Source of the DNA: Pelagibacteraceae bacterium AG-390-A02
GTDB taxonomy: Bacteria; Pseudomonadota; Alphaproteobacteria; Pelagibacterales; Pelagibacteraceae
DNA: 64,000 bases
Assembly: GCA_003278165.1 (NCBI GenBank)
Contig: QCGU01000003.1
Coordinates: 1 to 64,000, forward strand
Reading direction: 5' to 3'
Shown: positions 47,629 to 56,690 of the stretch, in pieces
Layout: every line of letters begins with the position of its first letter
Position numbering within the stretch: the stretch's first letter is position 1
Translations under genes and position numbers: made by a program
Notes under the pieces: model-generated
What the model was told of the DNA's origin: nothing
Databases searched by the model: none
The model's input: the letters and a program-made list of their open reading frames with translations, nothing else

Positions 47629-48701
47629 TACAATTGTACTCCTGCTCCTTTTAAAAATGTAGCTTTCTCATCCAAAGGCCATCTTGGTTTTGCTGGATAA
47701 TCTAAATTATTAAATTCATTTAACTTATATTTCTCAAGACCTACCATTGCAATCATTGCAGCATTGTCCCCACAAAGTTCTATTGGCGGGAATATACTTT
47801 TATAATTATTAGCCTCACATAAATTAATTAACATGGATCTAATTTTTTTGTTAGCAGCAACTCCGCCAGCTACTACAAAAACTTTTTCTTTTAATTCATT
47901 TTCTTTTTCAAATTCTTCAAATGCTATCCTCGTTTTTTTATTAAGAATATCCTCGACTGTTTTTTGAAAAGAAGCTGCCAAGTCAAATTTTTCTTGCTCT
48001 GTTTTTATAGATTTTGCAATTTTTAAAATTGCAGTTTTTAATCCTGCAAAAGATAAATTACATCCACCTTTATTAAAAATTGGTTTAGGTAAATCATATT
48101 TTTCTGGGTTTCCTTTTTTTGCTAAAACTTCGATTTGTGGTCCACCAGGAAATTCAATTCCTAAAAGTTTAGCTGTTTTATCAAAGGCTTCACCTAATGC
48201 ATCATCAATAGTAGTTCCTAATCTTTTATATTTTCCAAGACCTTGAACACTTAGATATTGTGAATGACCCCCTGAAATTAGTAATAATAGATAGGGATAA
48301 TTTAAATGAGAATTTAACTTAGGACTTAATGCATGACCTTCAAGATGGTTAACTGCAATGAAAGGTTTATTGATTGCGGTTGCAAAAGCTTTTCCGAAAC
48401 TTAAACCAACTGATAAACAAACAATTAAACCGGGGCCAGCAGTTGAAGCAACAGCATCAATTTCTTCAATTTTTTTTCCACTATCAGAGATTGCTTTTTC
48501 AACAATCCAATCAATTTTTTCGACGTGTGATCTTGCAGCTAGTTCAGGGACCACTCCCCCAAATTCTTTGTGAACATCGACCTGACTAGAAACAATATTA
48601 GATAAAACTGTTGGAATTCCTTTGTCATTTTCAGTTATTAAAGATGCTGCTGTCTCATCACAGCTAGTTTCTATTCCAAGAATTAAGGGTTTTTTACTCA
48701 T
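47628..48701 (-). CDS. tsaD: tRNA N6-threonylcarbamoyladenosine transferase TsaD
   Basis: Transfers threonylcarbamoyl to A37 of ANN-decoding tRNAs. It has the start ILGIETSCDETAASLI, the metal-binding HLEGHALSP histidines, GGHSQY, and the C-terminal GGVAANKKIR and CGDNAAMIA. At 357 aa it is full length. Divergent from hemC over 55 bases. Confidence 0.97.
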   Translation of the reverse strand: MSKKPLILGIETSCDETAASLITENDKGIPTVLSNIVSSQVDVHKEFGGVVPELAARSHVEKIDWIVEKAISDSGKKIEEIDAVASTAGPGLIVCLSVGLSFGKAFATAINKPFIAVNHLEGHALSPKLNSHLNYPYLLLLISGGHSQYLSVQGLGKYKRLGTTIDDALGEAFDKTAKLLGIEFPGGPQIEVLAKKGNPEKYDLPKPIFNKGGCNLSFAGLKTAILKIAKSIKTEQEKFDLAASFQKTVEDILNKKTRIAFEEFEKENELKEKVFVVAGGVAANKKIRSMLINLCEANNYKSIFPPIELCGDNAAMIAMVGLEKYKLNEFNNLDYPAKPRWPLDEKATFLKGAGVQL

Positions 48702-48756
48702 TCAAATAGTTTTTAATAATTGTACAATCTCAATACAAGTAAGAAATAAATTTTTA

Positions 48757-49674
48757 ATGAATAGAAAAATTATAATAGGTTCTAGAGGAAGTAAATTAGC
48801 TTTGCTTTATGCGCAAAAAGCTAAAGATAAAATTATTGAAGCTTTAAATTTACCAGATGATCAGATTATTATTCAAACTATTACAACAAAAGGTGATCAA
48901 ATACAGGACCAAAGATTATCTGAAGTTGGTGGTAAAGGTCTATTTTCGAGTACAATCGAAAAAGAACTTAAAGAAAAAAAAATTGATATAGCCGTTCATG
49001 CATTGAAAGATATGCCAGCAATCGAAACTAAGGGACTAAGAACAGACTCATTTTTAGAGAGAACAGATCCAAGAGAAATTCTAATAACAAATGACAAGAA
49101 AAATATTAAAGAATTAAAACAAAATGCAATAGTGGGAACTTCATCTTATAGAAGAGAATTTCAAATTAAAAAAATAAGATCAGATGTTAGCTGCAAACTA
49201 ATAAGAGGAAATGTAGATACTAGAATTAAAAAGTTAAAGGAAGGCATTTATGATGCAATAATTTTATCTTATACAGGTATTAAATATTTAAATTTAAATA
49301 ATGAGATTTCAGAAATTTTTTCGACTGATCAGATTATTCCAAGTGCAGGCCAAGGTATTATTGCTTTACAGTGTAGAGACGATGACAGTGAAATCATATC
49401 AGTTTTAGAAAAAATAAATCACAAAGACACATATAAGAGAGCTCACATTGAAAGAAATATTTTAAAAGTATTGGAAGGTGATTGTGAAACAGCAATAGGT
49501 GCTCATTCAATTATAGAAGGGAACAAAATTACAGTTGAAGCTGAACTATTTTCATTAGATGGTTCTCAAATATTTTATGAAAAAAAATCTGGTAATATTG
49601 AAATGTTTAAAGAAATTGGAATTGAAGTTGGTGATGCTTTAAAAATTAAATCAAATAATTCATATAAAAAGTAA
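48757..49674 (+). CDS. hemC: Porphobilinogen deaminase
   Basis: Assembles hydroxymethylbilane from four porphobilinogens. The start KIIIGSRGSKLALLYAQKAK, the SYRREFQI region and IRGNVDTRIKKL are typical; the dipyrromethane cofactor cysteine is in LEGDCETAIGAHS. The ORF track begins at 48622 within tsaD antisense; the ATG at 48757 gives a normal 305 aa. hemD follows after one base. Confidence 0.96.
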   Translation: MNRKIIIGSRGSKLALLYAQKAKDKIIEALNLPDDQIIIQTITTKGDQIQDQRLSEVGGKGLFSSTIEKELKEKKIDIAVHALKDMPAIETKGLRTDSFLERTDPREILITNDKKNIKELKQNAIVGTSSYRREFQIKKIRSDVSCKLIRGNVDTRIKKLKEGIYDAIILSYTGIKYLNLNNEISEIFSTDQIIPSAGQGIIALQCRDDDSEIISVLEKINHKDTYKRAHIERNILKVLEGDCETAIGAHSIIEGNKITVEAELFSLDGSQIFYEKKSGNIEMFKEIGIEVGDALKIKSNNSYKK

Positions 49675-49675
49675 A

Positions 49676-50374
49676 ATGCATATTTTGTTAACTAGACCCT
49701 TAGAAGATTGTTCAGAAATGATAGTAAAGTTTCAATCTTTAGACCACAAAGTTTCTCACCTTCCATTAATAAATGTTGAAAAAGTTTATCATGAAAAAAT
49801 TAACTTTGCTGATTATGGTGGTGTAATTTTTACAAGTTCCAATGCTGTAAAAAATTTAAGTGTAGAAAATTTAAATAAAAAACTAATTTGTTTTTGTGTT
49901 GGTGGTACAACAGAAAAAAAAGCTAGAAGTTTGGGATTTCAAAACACAATCGCTGCAGAAGGAAATGTTTCAAACCTTAAAGAACTAATTTTGCAAAATT
50001 ATGAATTAAAAGAAACTCCTCTCCTTTATGTAAGTGGTGAGATCATATCAACTGATTTAGACCAACAATTACTAAGAGAAGGCTATGTTGTTAAAAGAAT
50101 TATAAATTATAAGGTAAATCATACTGAAAAATTTGATGAAAATTTTGTTAACGAATTAAAGCAGAATATGCCAGACATTGTTTATGTTTATTCTCAAAAC
50201 AGTGCCTCCAGTTTCTTAAATTTTATAAAAATCTATCAAACAGAAAACCTTTGGATGAATACAAACTTGATGTGCATAGGTGAAAAAACCTCGTCAATAT
50301 TGAATGAAATTAAATGGAAAAAGATATTTCTTTTTAATCCTGGAGAAGAAGAGTTTTTGTTATATAAAATTTAG
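49676..50374 (+). CDS. hemD: Uroporphyrinogen-III synthase
   Basis: Cyclises hydroxymethylbilane with inversion of ring D. The protein family is very divergent; support comes from the start ILLTRPLEDCSEMI, the YGGVIFTSSNAVK segment, a mid YVSGEIIS region and a VYSQNSASSFL segment in the second lobe, and from its position one base after hemC. 232 aa. Confidence 0.88.
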   Translation: MHILLTRPLEDCSEMIVKFQSLDHKVSHLPLINVEKVYHEKINFADYGGVIFTSSNAVKNLSVENLNKKLICFCVGGTTEKKARSLGFQNTIAAEGNVSNLKELILQNYELKETPLLYVSGEIISTDLDQQLLREGYVVKRIINYKVNHTEKFDENFVNELKQNMPDIVYVYSQNSASSFLNFIKIYQTENLWMNTNLMCIGEKTSSILNEIKWKKIFLFNPGEEEFLLYKI

Positions 50375-50376
50375 GT

Positions 50377-51462
50377 ATGGAATTAATAAATAATTTTTCT
50401 GAGATATTCTTATCTGTTTGGAGTAGAGGAATACTTGGTGTTGATATTTTTCAAATTTTAATTGGAATAGGTATATTCTTACTTTTTTTAGTCTTTAGAG
50501 GATTAATTAGTAAGTTAATTATAAAAAAATTAGAAATTATATCAAAAAGAACAACAAATAAATTAGACGATACTTTTGTTCAGTCATTAATTGGTCCAGC
50601 TAGATTTTTACCGATTGTATTAGGTTTTTTTATTGCAAGTTATTATATGACATTTTCAACAGAGGGAAGAGAAGTAGTTGATACAATTAATAGAACGTTA
50701 ATTACGATATTAATATTTTGGGTTATTCATCAGATTATTGAACCCATTTCATATATCTTAAGTGGACTAGATAAACTTTTAACCAGAGAACTTATTGGTT
50801 GGATTATTAAATCACTTAAGATCTTAATATTTATTTTAGGATTAGCTGCGGTACTAGAATTATGGGGAATTAAGATAGGTCCTATTATTGCTGGTCTTGG
50901 TTTGTTTGGGGTTGCAGTTGCACTTGGAGCACAAGATTTATTTAAAAATTTAATTTCTGGAATTTTAGTATTAGTTGAAAAAAGATTTAAAATTGGAGAC
51001 TGGATTGCAGTTGATGGAATCATTGAAGGTACAGTTGAAAAAATTGGTTTTAGATCCACAACAATTAGAAAGTTTGACAAATCTCTAGCTATTATTCCTA
51101 ATTTTCAATTTGCAGAAAATGCTGTTGTCAATGTGAGTGAAACATCTAATTGGAGAATTAGATGGATAATTACTTTGCAGTACGACTCCACAATTGATCA
51201 ATTGAAAAAAATAAGAGAGGAAATTGAGAGTTATATTAATAACAGTAAAGATTTTAATCAATCAACTGGGGTCGCAGTTAGAATTGAGAAGTTTTCTGAT
51301 AGCTCAATAGATTTACTGGTAAGATGTTTTACAGACTCAAATAGTTGGAGTAATTCACTGGAAGTTAAGGAGAGATTGGCAATTCAAATTAAGCAGATTG
51401 TAGAAAATAATAATGCTTCTTTTGCTTTCCCAAGTCAGTCAATTTATGTTGAGAAAAAATGA
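50377..51462 (+). CDS. MscS-family mechanosensitive channel
   Basis: 361 aa with about four hydrophobic N-terminal segments and the conserved pore helix and following beta domain, LGLFGVAVALGAQDLFKNLI, then ILVLVEKRFKIGDWIAVDG. The C-terminal cytosolic domain (VNVSETSNWRIRW, then LLVRCFTDSNSW) is complete. It should open under hypo-osmotic stress. Lies 2 bases after hemD and overlaps the YggT gene by 4. Confidence 0.94.
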   Translation: MELINNFSEIFLSVWSRGILGVDIFQILIGIGIFLLFLVFRGLISKLIIKKLEIISKRTTNKLDDTFVQSLIGPARFLPIVLGFFIASYYMTFSTEGREVVDTINRTLITILIFWVIHQIIEPISYILSGLDKLLTRELIGWIIKSLKILIFILGLAAVLELWGIKIGPIIAGLGLFGVAVALGAQDLFKNLISGILVLVEKRFKIGDWIAVDGIIEGTVEKIGFRSTTIRKFDKSLAIIPNFQFAENAVVNVSETSNWRIRWIITLQYDSTIDQLKKIREEIESYINNSKDFNQSTGVAVRIEKFSDSSIDLLVRCFTDSNSWSNSLEVKERLAIQIKQIVENNNASFAFPSQSIYVEKK

Positions 51463-51749
51463 TAGCAATTTTTTATTTAGTTTTACAGATATTGAAACTG
51501 TATTCTTATGTTGTAATAGCAAATGTAATAATAAGTTGGTTGATAGCTTTTAATGTTTTAAATACCCAAAACAGATTTGTTTATTCAATTTTAGAGCTTA
51601 CATATAAATTAACTGAGCCAATACTTAATAAAATCAGACGTTTTTTGCCTAATTTAGGATCGCTAGATATCTCACCAATCGTTCTTCTTTTATTGATTTG
51701 GTTTATTGAAATGTGTATGAAGCTCTACATTGCACCAATAATATTTTAG
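51459..51749 (+). CDS. yggT: YggT family membrane protein
   Basis: 96 aa with two hydrophobic segments. The pattern YVVIANVIISWLIAFNVLN, then LTEPILNKIRRFLPNLGSLDISPIVLLLLIW, quoted here as EPILNKIRRFLPNLGSLDIS, is diagnostic of YggT. Coupled to the MscS gene by a 4-base overlap and 8 bases before folD, so it fits an osmotic or membrane-stress role, though the function is not established. Confidence 0.92.
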   Translation: MIAIFYLVLQILKLYSYVVIANVIISWLIAFNVLNTQNRFVYSILELTYKLTEPILNKIRRFLPNLGSLDISPIVLLLLIWFIEMCMKLYIAPIIF

Positions 51750-51757
51750 AAATTAAA

Positions 51758-52603
51758 ATGATTTTAATTGACGGAAAAAAAGCTGCAGCTGAACTAAAAG
51801 AACAATTAAAACAAGAAGTATCAGGGCTTAAATCTAAATATAATAAAGTACCTGGTTTAACTGTAATATTAATTGGGGATCTTACTCCCAGTCAAATTTA
51901 TGTTCGTAATAAAGAAAAATCAGCAAATGAAGTAGGTTTAAAATCAGAGGTAATTAAATACCCAGATAGCGTTGAAGAAAAAACTGTTTTAGAAAAAATT
52001 GAAGAATTAAATAAAGATGAAACAGTTTCAGGAATTTTAGTTCAATTACCATTACCTAAACATATAGATAAGCAGAAAATTATTGAATCAATTGATCCTT
52101 CTAAAGATGTAGATGGTTTTCATCCTATGAATGTAGGAAATCTTTCATCAGGTTATGAAAGCTCAGTTCCTTGCACACCTCTTGGCTGTTATTTGTTAAT
52201 AAAAAAAATTGAACCAAATTTAAGTGGAAAAAAAGCAGTAGTAGTTGGGAGATCAAATTTAAATGGAAAACCAATGACGCAATTACTTTTGAAAGAAAAT
52301 TGTACTGTAACAATTACCCATTCAAAAACTAAAGATTTAAAAGCTGAATGTTTAGAAGCTGATATAATTGTTGCGGCAGTTGGAATACCTGAGCTTGTAA
52401 AAGGTGATTGGGTTAAGAAAGATGCGATAGTTATTGACGTAGGTATTAACAAAACTGATAAAGGTATTGTTGGAGATGTTGATTTCGAGGATGTTTCAAA
52501 AAATGCAAAAGCTTTAACTCCAGTACCAGGTGGTGTGGGACCAATGACCATTGCTTGTTTACTTAAAAATACTATTGACTGTTTCAAAAGATCGCAAATT
52601 TAG
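51758..52603 (+). CDS. folD: Methylene-THF dehydrogenase/cyclohydrolase
   Basis: Bifunctional one-carbon enzyme giving 10-formyl-THF. The catalytic lysine is in IYVRNKEKSANEVGL, the folate site in ILVQLPLPKHI and DVDGFHPMNVG, and the NADP site in VVGRSNLNGKPMTQLL; the C-terminal TPVPGGVGPMTIA is diagnostic. The ATG at 51758 is preferred to the ORF-track start inside yggT and gives 281 aa. Confidence 0.97.
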   Translation: MILIDGKKAAAELKEQLKQEVSGLKSKYNKVPGLTVILIGDLTPSQIYVRNKEKSANEVGLKSEVIKYPDSVEEKTVLEKIEELNKDETVSGILVQLPLPKHIDKQKIIESIDPSKDVDGFHPMNVGNLSSGYESSVPCTPLGCYLLIKKIEPNLSGKKAVVVGRSNLNGKPMTQLLLKENCTVTITHSKTKDLKAECLEADIIVAAVGIPELVKGDWVKKDAIVIDVGINKTDKGIVGDVDFEDVSKNAKALTPVPGGVGPMTIACLLKNTIDCFKRSQI

Positions 52604-52641
52604 CATTTAAATCACTTGCTTTAATCTGTTAGTTTAAGAGG

Positions 52642-52845
52642 ATGAAAAAGCCTAAACGTCCTTACAGATTTGGTATAATATTTCTCCTGCTTACTGTTCC
52701 ACCAATTGGTGCCACACAACTTGGTTGGTATTTACATGACAAGCAAACTGGTTTTGACTATGGTATGATTGTAGGTACAGTATCAGTAATATACGCTGCA
52801 TACTTAATGTATGAAAAAAAATGGAGAGAAGAAGATGAGGATTAG
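52642..52845 (+). CDS. Small membrane protein (67 aa), function unknown
   Basis: Two membrane helices (FGIIFLLLTVPPIGATQLGWYL and YGMIVGTVSVIYAAYLMY) with a lysine-rich start and an acidic end (KKWREEDED). It precedes a SHOCT-domain protein by 3 bases, so the two are probably translated from one message. I cannot assign a family. Confidence 0.75.
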   Translation: MKKPKRPYRFGIIFLLLTVPPIGATQLGWYLHDKQTGFDYGMIVGTVSVIYAAYLMYEKKWREEDED

Positions 52846-52848
52846 TTT

Positions 52849-53115
52849 ATGGAAAAAATAATATTTTTTGGTTTGGCAATTCCTATTTTAGCGTATGTCC
52901 TGTATCTAGGTGGTACTGCAATTATGAAAGGATTTTCAGCAAAGGAGGCAAATAGAGTAGAAAAAGAGGAGGCTGAAAGTCAGACCAATTTAGAAACCAA
53001 TGACCAAAGTATAAATTTAAGTGAAGAGCTATCAAAGTTAAATGATTTAAAAGAAAAAGGAATTATTTCTCAAGAAGAGTTTGAAAAGGCAAAAAACAAA
53101 CTATTAAATAATTAA
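52849..53115 (+). CDS. SHOCT-domain small membrane protein
   Basis: 88 aa: one N-terminal helix (IIFFGLAIPILAYVLYLGGTAI), an acidic linker, and a C-terminal SHOCT motif SEELSKLNDLKEKGIISQEEF. SHOCT is a short oligomerisation motif frequently placed at the ends of membrane proteins. The function is unknown; pairing with the 67 aa membrane protein suggests a small complex. Confidence 0.82.
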   Translation: MEKIIFFGLAIPILAYVLYLGGTAIMKGFSAKEANRVEKEEAESQTNLETNDQSINLSEELSKLNDLKEKGIISQEEFEKAKNKLLNN

Positions 53116-53124
53116 TAGTTAATC

Positions 53125-54012
53125 ATGTTTATTGGATTTAAAAAAAAATTTATAAAAGTAAATAAAGGAAAAATTTTTTGTAGATTTAAAGGAAACGGTC
53201 CTCCCTTATTATTACTTCACGGATACCCTCAAACACATGTAATGTGGCACAAAACTGCCCCAGAGCTTAGCAAGTATTTTACAGTAATTGTTGCTGATCT
53301 TAGAGGGTACGGAGATAGTTTTGTTTTACCTGGTGGAATTAATCATAAAAATTACTCTAAAAGAGAAATGGCTAAAGATATGGTTCAGCTAATGAGCAAA
53401 ATGAAATTTAAAAAGTTTTATGTTGCAGGCCATGACAGGGGTGGAAGAGTTGCACACAGAATGGCGAGAGATTTTAGAGACAAAATTTTAGCTTTGAGCG
53501 TTTTAGATATTTGTCCGACTCTGGATATGTATGAACATACAGATATGAAATTTGCATCAGGATATTTTCATTGGTTTTATTTAACACAGCCAGCACCTTT
53601 ACCAGAAAAAATGATCATGGCAGATCCTCAAAGATGGCTAAAAAGTCGTTTTAATAGGTCATCTAAACTTGCGGTCGGAAAAGTTGAGGTTGAGTATTTA
53701 AGAACCTTTAAACAAAAAAAAAGAATTTATGCAACCTGTGAAGATTACAGGGCCGCGGCCACTATAGATTTAGAGCATGATAAAAAAGACCGGAAAAAAA
53801 AATTAAACATTCCTATACAAGTATTGTGGGGGAAAAAGGGAGTTGTTGGAACGCAATTCAAATCAGTTAAAATTTGGCAAAAATACACAAACAAAAAAGT
53901 TTATGGAGCAGAAATTAATTCAGATCATTTCATACCAGAGGAAAGTCCTAAACAAACGATTAATCAGCTAAAAAAATTTTTTTTAAAAAATGTTAAAAAT
54001 AATTCCAAATAA
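53125..54012 (+). CDS. Alpha/beta hydrolase, haloacetate (fluoroacetate) dehalogenase-like
   Basis: 295 aa alpha/beta fold. The nucleophile elbow is GHDRGGRVAHRMA, i.e. Asp with Arg at +1 and +4, as in fluoroacetate dehalogenases, where they bind the substrate carboxylate. HWFYLTQPAPLPE carries the His-Trp halide pocket, CEDYRAAATIDLEHD the conserved Tyr, and NSDHFIPEE the base histidine. The start HGYPQTHVMWH holds the oxyanion loop. Substrate is inferred from these motifs; epoxide or other ester hydrolysis would need a different pocket. Overlaps the TauD-type gene by 23 bases. Confidence 0.82.
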   Translation: MFIGFKKKFIKVNKGKIFCRFKGNGPPLLLLHGYPQTHVMWHKTAPELSKYFTVIVADLRGYGDSFVLPGGINHKNYSKREMAKDMVQLMSKMKFKKFYVAGHDRGGRVAHRMARDFRDKILALSVLDICPTLDMYEHTDMKFASGYFHWFYLTQPAPLPEKMIMADPQRWLKSRFNRSSKLAVGKVEVEYLRTFKQKKRIYATCEDYRAAATIDLEHDKKDRKKKLNIPIQVLWGKKGVVGTQFKSVKIWQKYTNKKVYGAEINSDHFIPEESPKQTINQLKKFFLKNVKNNSK

Positions 54013-54781
54013 AAAAAATATTGGGGCAGAAATAATTGTAAATTTAAAAGAAATTACAAATAAAGATATTTTTCAAATTAAAAAAGCACTTAACAAATAT
54101 GGAATGTTGTATTTTAAACAACAAGAATTAACCTCTAAACTTTATATACAGTTTGCGAAATATTTTGGAAATTTAGCCAACTATCCAAGATTAAAAGGTT
54201 TAAATAAAAAATTTCCTCAAATTACTGTTGTGCAAAGAAAATCAACTGATAAAGGACCAAGTTTTGGTGAGCAATTTCATACTGACTCCATTTACACAAA
54301 AAAACCACCAAGATTTACAATGTTGCTTTCTAAACTTGTGCCAAAAAAAGGAAAAGCTAATACAGAATTTTGTTCTCAATATCTTGCTTATAAAGAATTA
54401 CCGAGTTCAATAAAAAAAAAATTAAAAAATATTAAAGCTAAATATTCCTCTGAGGGTCCAATTTCAGTTACAACAAAAGAAAGAGTAAAAGAAAAAGGAA
54501 AAAATATTAAAGAACTTAAATCTTCACATAAAATATTTAAAAAAATTAGTAAAAATTACTCGATTTATTGTAGCCCAGGACATTTTGTTGGTTTTAGTTC
54601 AAAAATAAAAAATCAGGAAAAATTAAAAAATTTTCTATTTAATCATCAAATAAAAAGGAAATTTCAATTTTCATTGCCTTGGGAAAAAAATCAATTGGCT
54701 ATATGGGATAACAGATCTATGCTTCATCAGGCAACACCCTTTAAGGGAAATAGAATAATGCATAGAATAACAATTAAATAA
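53990..54781 (+). CDS. TauD/TfdA-family 2-oxoglutarate-dependent dioxygenase
   Basis: 263 aa Fe(II)/2-oxoglutarate oxygenase. The iron ligands are HTD in GEQFHTDSIYTKKP and the distal His in SMLHQATPF; the 2OG-binding arginine is in RIMHRITIK at the very end. Family members oxidise taurine, 2,4-D or carnitine-type compounds; no substrate is evident here. The start overlaps the preceding hydrolase by 23 bases and an AEC transporter follows after 3 bases, so the three look like a catabolic unit. Confidence 0.85.
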   Translation: MLKIIPNKKNIGAEIIVNLKEITNKDIFQIKKALNKYGMLYFKQQELTSKLYIQFAKYFGNLANYPRLKGLNKKFPQITVVQRKSTDKGPSFGEQFHTDSIYTKKPPRFTMLLSKLVPKKGKANTEFCSQYLAYKELPSSIKKKLKNIKAKYSSEGPISVTTKERVKEKGKNIKELKSSHKIFKKISKNYSIYCSPGHFVGFSSKIKNQEKLKNFLFNHQIKRKFQFSLPWEKNQLAIWDNRSMLHQATPFKGNRIMHRITIK

Positions 54782-54784
54782 TTT

Positions 54785-55711
54785 ATGTTCACAATTTTTT
54801 TAGGACTAACTCCATTTATATTTATTACCTTTTTAGGGTTTGTATTTGGTAAGTTAAAAGTCTTAGACCTTAGTCATGCTAAAATTTTAAATCTTTTCTT
54901 ATTCTATATTGCAGTCCCAGCACTGATAATAAAGCTAATAGCACAAAATGAAATTGGACAAGTAGATTTTAAACAAATTTTCTCATATTTAATTATGCAA
55001 TCGATATGTGGAATTATCGCTTACTTAATTACTTCAAAATATTTTAAAAGATCAATCCAAGAGTCTATAATTTGGGCTTTAACAGTTGCATTATCAAACC
55101 ATGTGACTTTGCTTTTGCCAATAACAGAAATTTATTTTCAACAAAATGTAATTACACAAGTTGCAAGTATTATATTAATGGATGGGATAATTTTATTATC
55201 TATAATTGCTTTTTTCCTCGAATTATCTACAAAAAAAAATGTAAAATTATTTAATTTTATTAAAAATTTATTTTTAAACCCATTTATTCTTTCAATAATT
55301 ATAGGTCTATTATTTTTATTATTAAATTTTAATATTGATCAAACACCGATTGAATACACTTTGTCTAAACTTGCAGCATGTGTTTCACCAGTTGGATTGT
55401 TTGCAATTGGCATAATTCTTTCTTTTTATACTAAAAATGTAATTAATAAATTATCTGTTTCTATTTCAGTTTTAAAATTAGTCATTTCCCCGATAATTTT
55501 ATTGTTAATTGGATTAGTGATTTTTAATGCAGGATTGCCAGCTGAAATTCCAGGTGCTTTCTTTGTGAGTGTTGCGCCTTGCGGAGTTACTTCTATAGTT
55601 TTATGTGCTGCTTATAATGTAAGTCCCGAAAATATAATTAAAGCAATTTTTGTTTCTACTATTGCTTCTATAGGGACTATATTTTTTGCAATTAAGTATT
55701 TAACTTTATAG
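54785..55711 (+). CDS. AEC (auxin efflux carrier)-family transporter
   Basis: 308 aa with about ten hydrophobic segments in two repeats: FLGLTPFIFITFLGFVFGKL and the mirrored LNPFILSIIIGLLFLLLNF, with SPVGLFAIGIILSFYT and the terminal GAFFVSVAPCGVTSIVLCA, quoted in parts. AEC transporters move organic anions such as malate or malonate and many uncharacterised substrates. It is 3 bases after the dioxygenase and overlaps the convergent MBL gene by 6 bases. Confidence 0.88.
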   Translation: MFTIFLGLTPFIFITFLGFVFGKLKVLDLSHAKILNLFLFYIAVPALIIKLIAQNEIGQVDFKQIFSYLIMQSICGIIAYLITSKYFKRSIQESIIWALTVALSNHVTLLLPITEIYFQQNVITQVASIILMDGIILLSIIAFFLELSTKKNVKLFNFIKNLFLNPFILSIIIGLLFLLLNFNIDQTPIEYTLSKLAACVSPVGLFAIGIILSFYTKNVINKLSVSISVLKLVISPIILLLIGLVIFNAGLPAEIPGAFFVSVAPCGVTSIVLCAAYNVSPENIIKAIFVSTIASIGTIFFAIKYLTL

Positions 55712-56689
55712 AATTTTTTCTAGAGGACTAACTTCTCCAATTTTAAAAATAATTGCATCTTCTTTATTAAAACCATATTTTTCAGCACTATCTTTAAATC
55801 TAATTGGGGGTTCCATAATCGGCTCTAATGACAATACAAATGTTCCCCAATGCATTCCTAATACTTTTTTACTTTTTAGGTCTTGTGCAACATTCAGGGC
55901 TTCTTCTGGTGTAGTATGATAAATAGTTTTATCAAACATTGGTTTAAAATTATAAGCGCCAATATTTATCATTGTTAGATCTATAGGACCATATTTTTCA
56001 CCTAGTTTTTTGTAGACTTCCCCATATCCAGTGTCACATGCGAATAAAATTTTTTTATTTTTATATTCTAAAAGAAAATTACCCCACAAAGTTTTATTAG
56101 TGTCTGTTAAACTTCTCTTTGACCAATGAACTGCAGGAAGTAAAGATATTTTTAAATTCTCATTTATAATTATTTTATCATACCAATCCATTTCATTTAC
56201 ATCCTTATATCCTTTAAAATATTTACCAAGGTTTAATGGTGTTAATACTTTTGCACTCTTAAAAGGAAAATTTCTAATTGTTGACATGTCCTGATGATCG
56301 TAATGATTATGAGTGAGTAAAAATATATCGGTTTTAGGTATCTCGTTTAATTTTATTGCAGGATTAGTAAATCTTTTTGGACCAAAGATTAGTGGTCCAG
56401 CGTTCTTTGAAAATACAGGATCTGTTATAATTGTAGTTCCACCTAATTTTATAAGGTATGTCGCGTGACCTATCCAAGCTATATAATCATTATCTTTATA
56501 TTTTTCTAAATCAGCTAAGACTTTTTCTTTTTCAATAACATGTTCTTTTGGATAAGATAAATCAACTTTCTTTCTCAATTTACTGAAAGTCCTATAAGAA
56601 AACTTTCCTGACTTAGATATTATTACTGGAGATCCTTTAGGATTTCTGAAAGTACCATTAGGTAAATGATGATAAGGTCTTTCTTTCAT
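55706..56689 (-). CDS. MBL-fold metallo-hydrolase (NAPE-PLD/UlaG-like)
   Basis: 327 aa metallo-beta-lactamase-fold hydrolase. It carries AWIGHATYLIKLGGTTIITDP, shown here as WIGHATYLIKL, the HxHxDH metal motif in LLTHNHYDHQDM, and further ligands in ACDTGYGE and LGMHWGTF. Members include N-acyl-phosphatidylethanolamine phospholipase D-like and UlaG-like enzymes; the substrate cannot be told. It is one base after the sugar dehydrogenase in transcription order, so the two share an operon. Confidence 0.88.
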   Translation of the reverse strand: MKERPYHHLPNGTFRNPKGSPVIISKSGKFSYRTFSKLRKKVDLSYPKEHVIEKEKVLADLEKYKDNDYIAWIGHATYLIKLGGTTIITDPVFSKNAGPLIFGPKRFTNPAIKLNEIPKTDIFLLTHNHYDHQDMSTIRNFPFKSAKVLTPLNLGKYFKGYKDVNEMDWYDKIIINENLKISLLPAVHWSKRSLTDTNKTLWGNFLLEYKNKKILFACDTGYGEVYKKLGEKYGPIDLTMINIGAYNFKPMFDKTIYHTTPEEALNVAQDLKSKKVLGMHWGTFVLSLEPIMEPPIRFKDSAEKYGFNKEDAIIFKIGEVSPLEKIL

Positions 56690-56690
56690 A

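Noticed and set aside
52189-52587. 132 aa minus-strand ORF inside folD
   Set aside because: Antisense shadow; folD motifs are intact on the plus strand.
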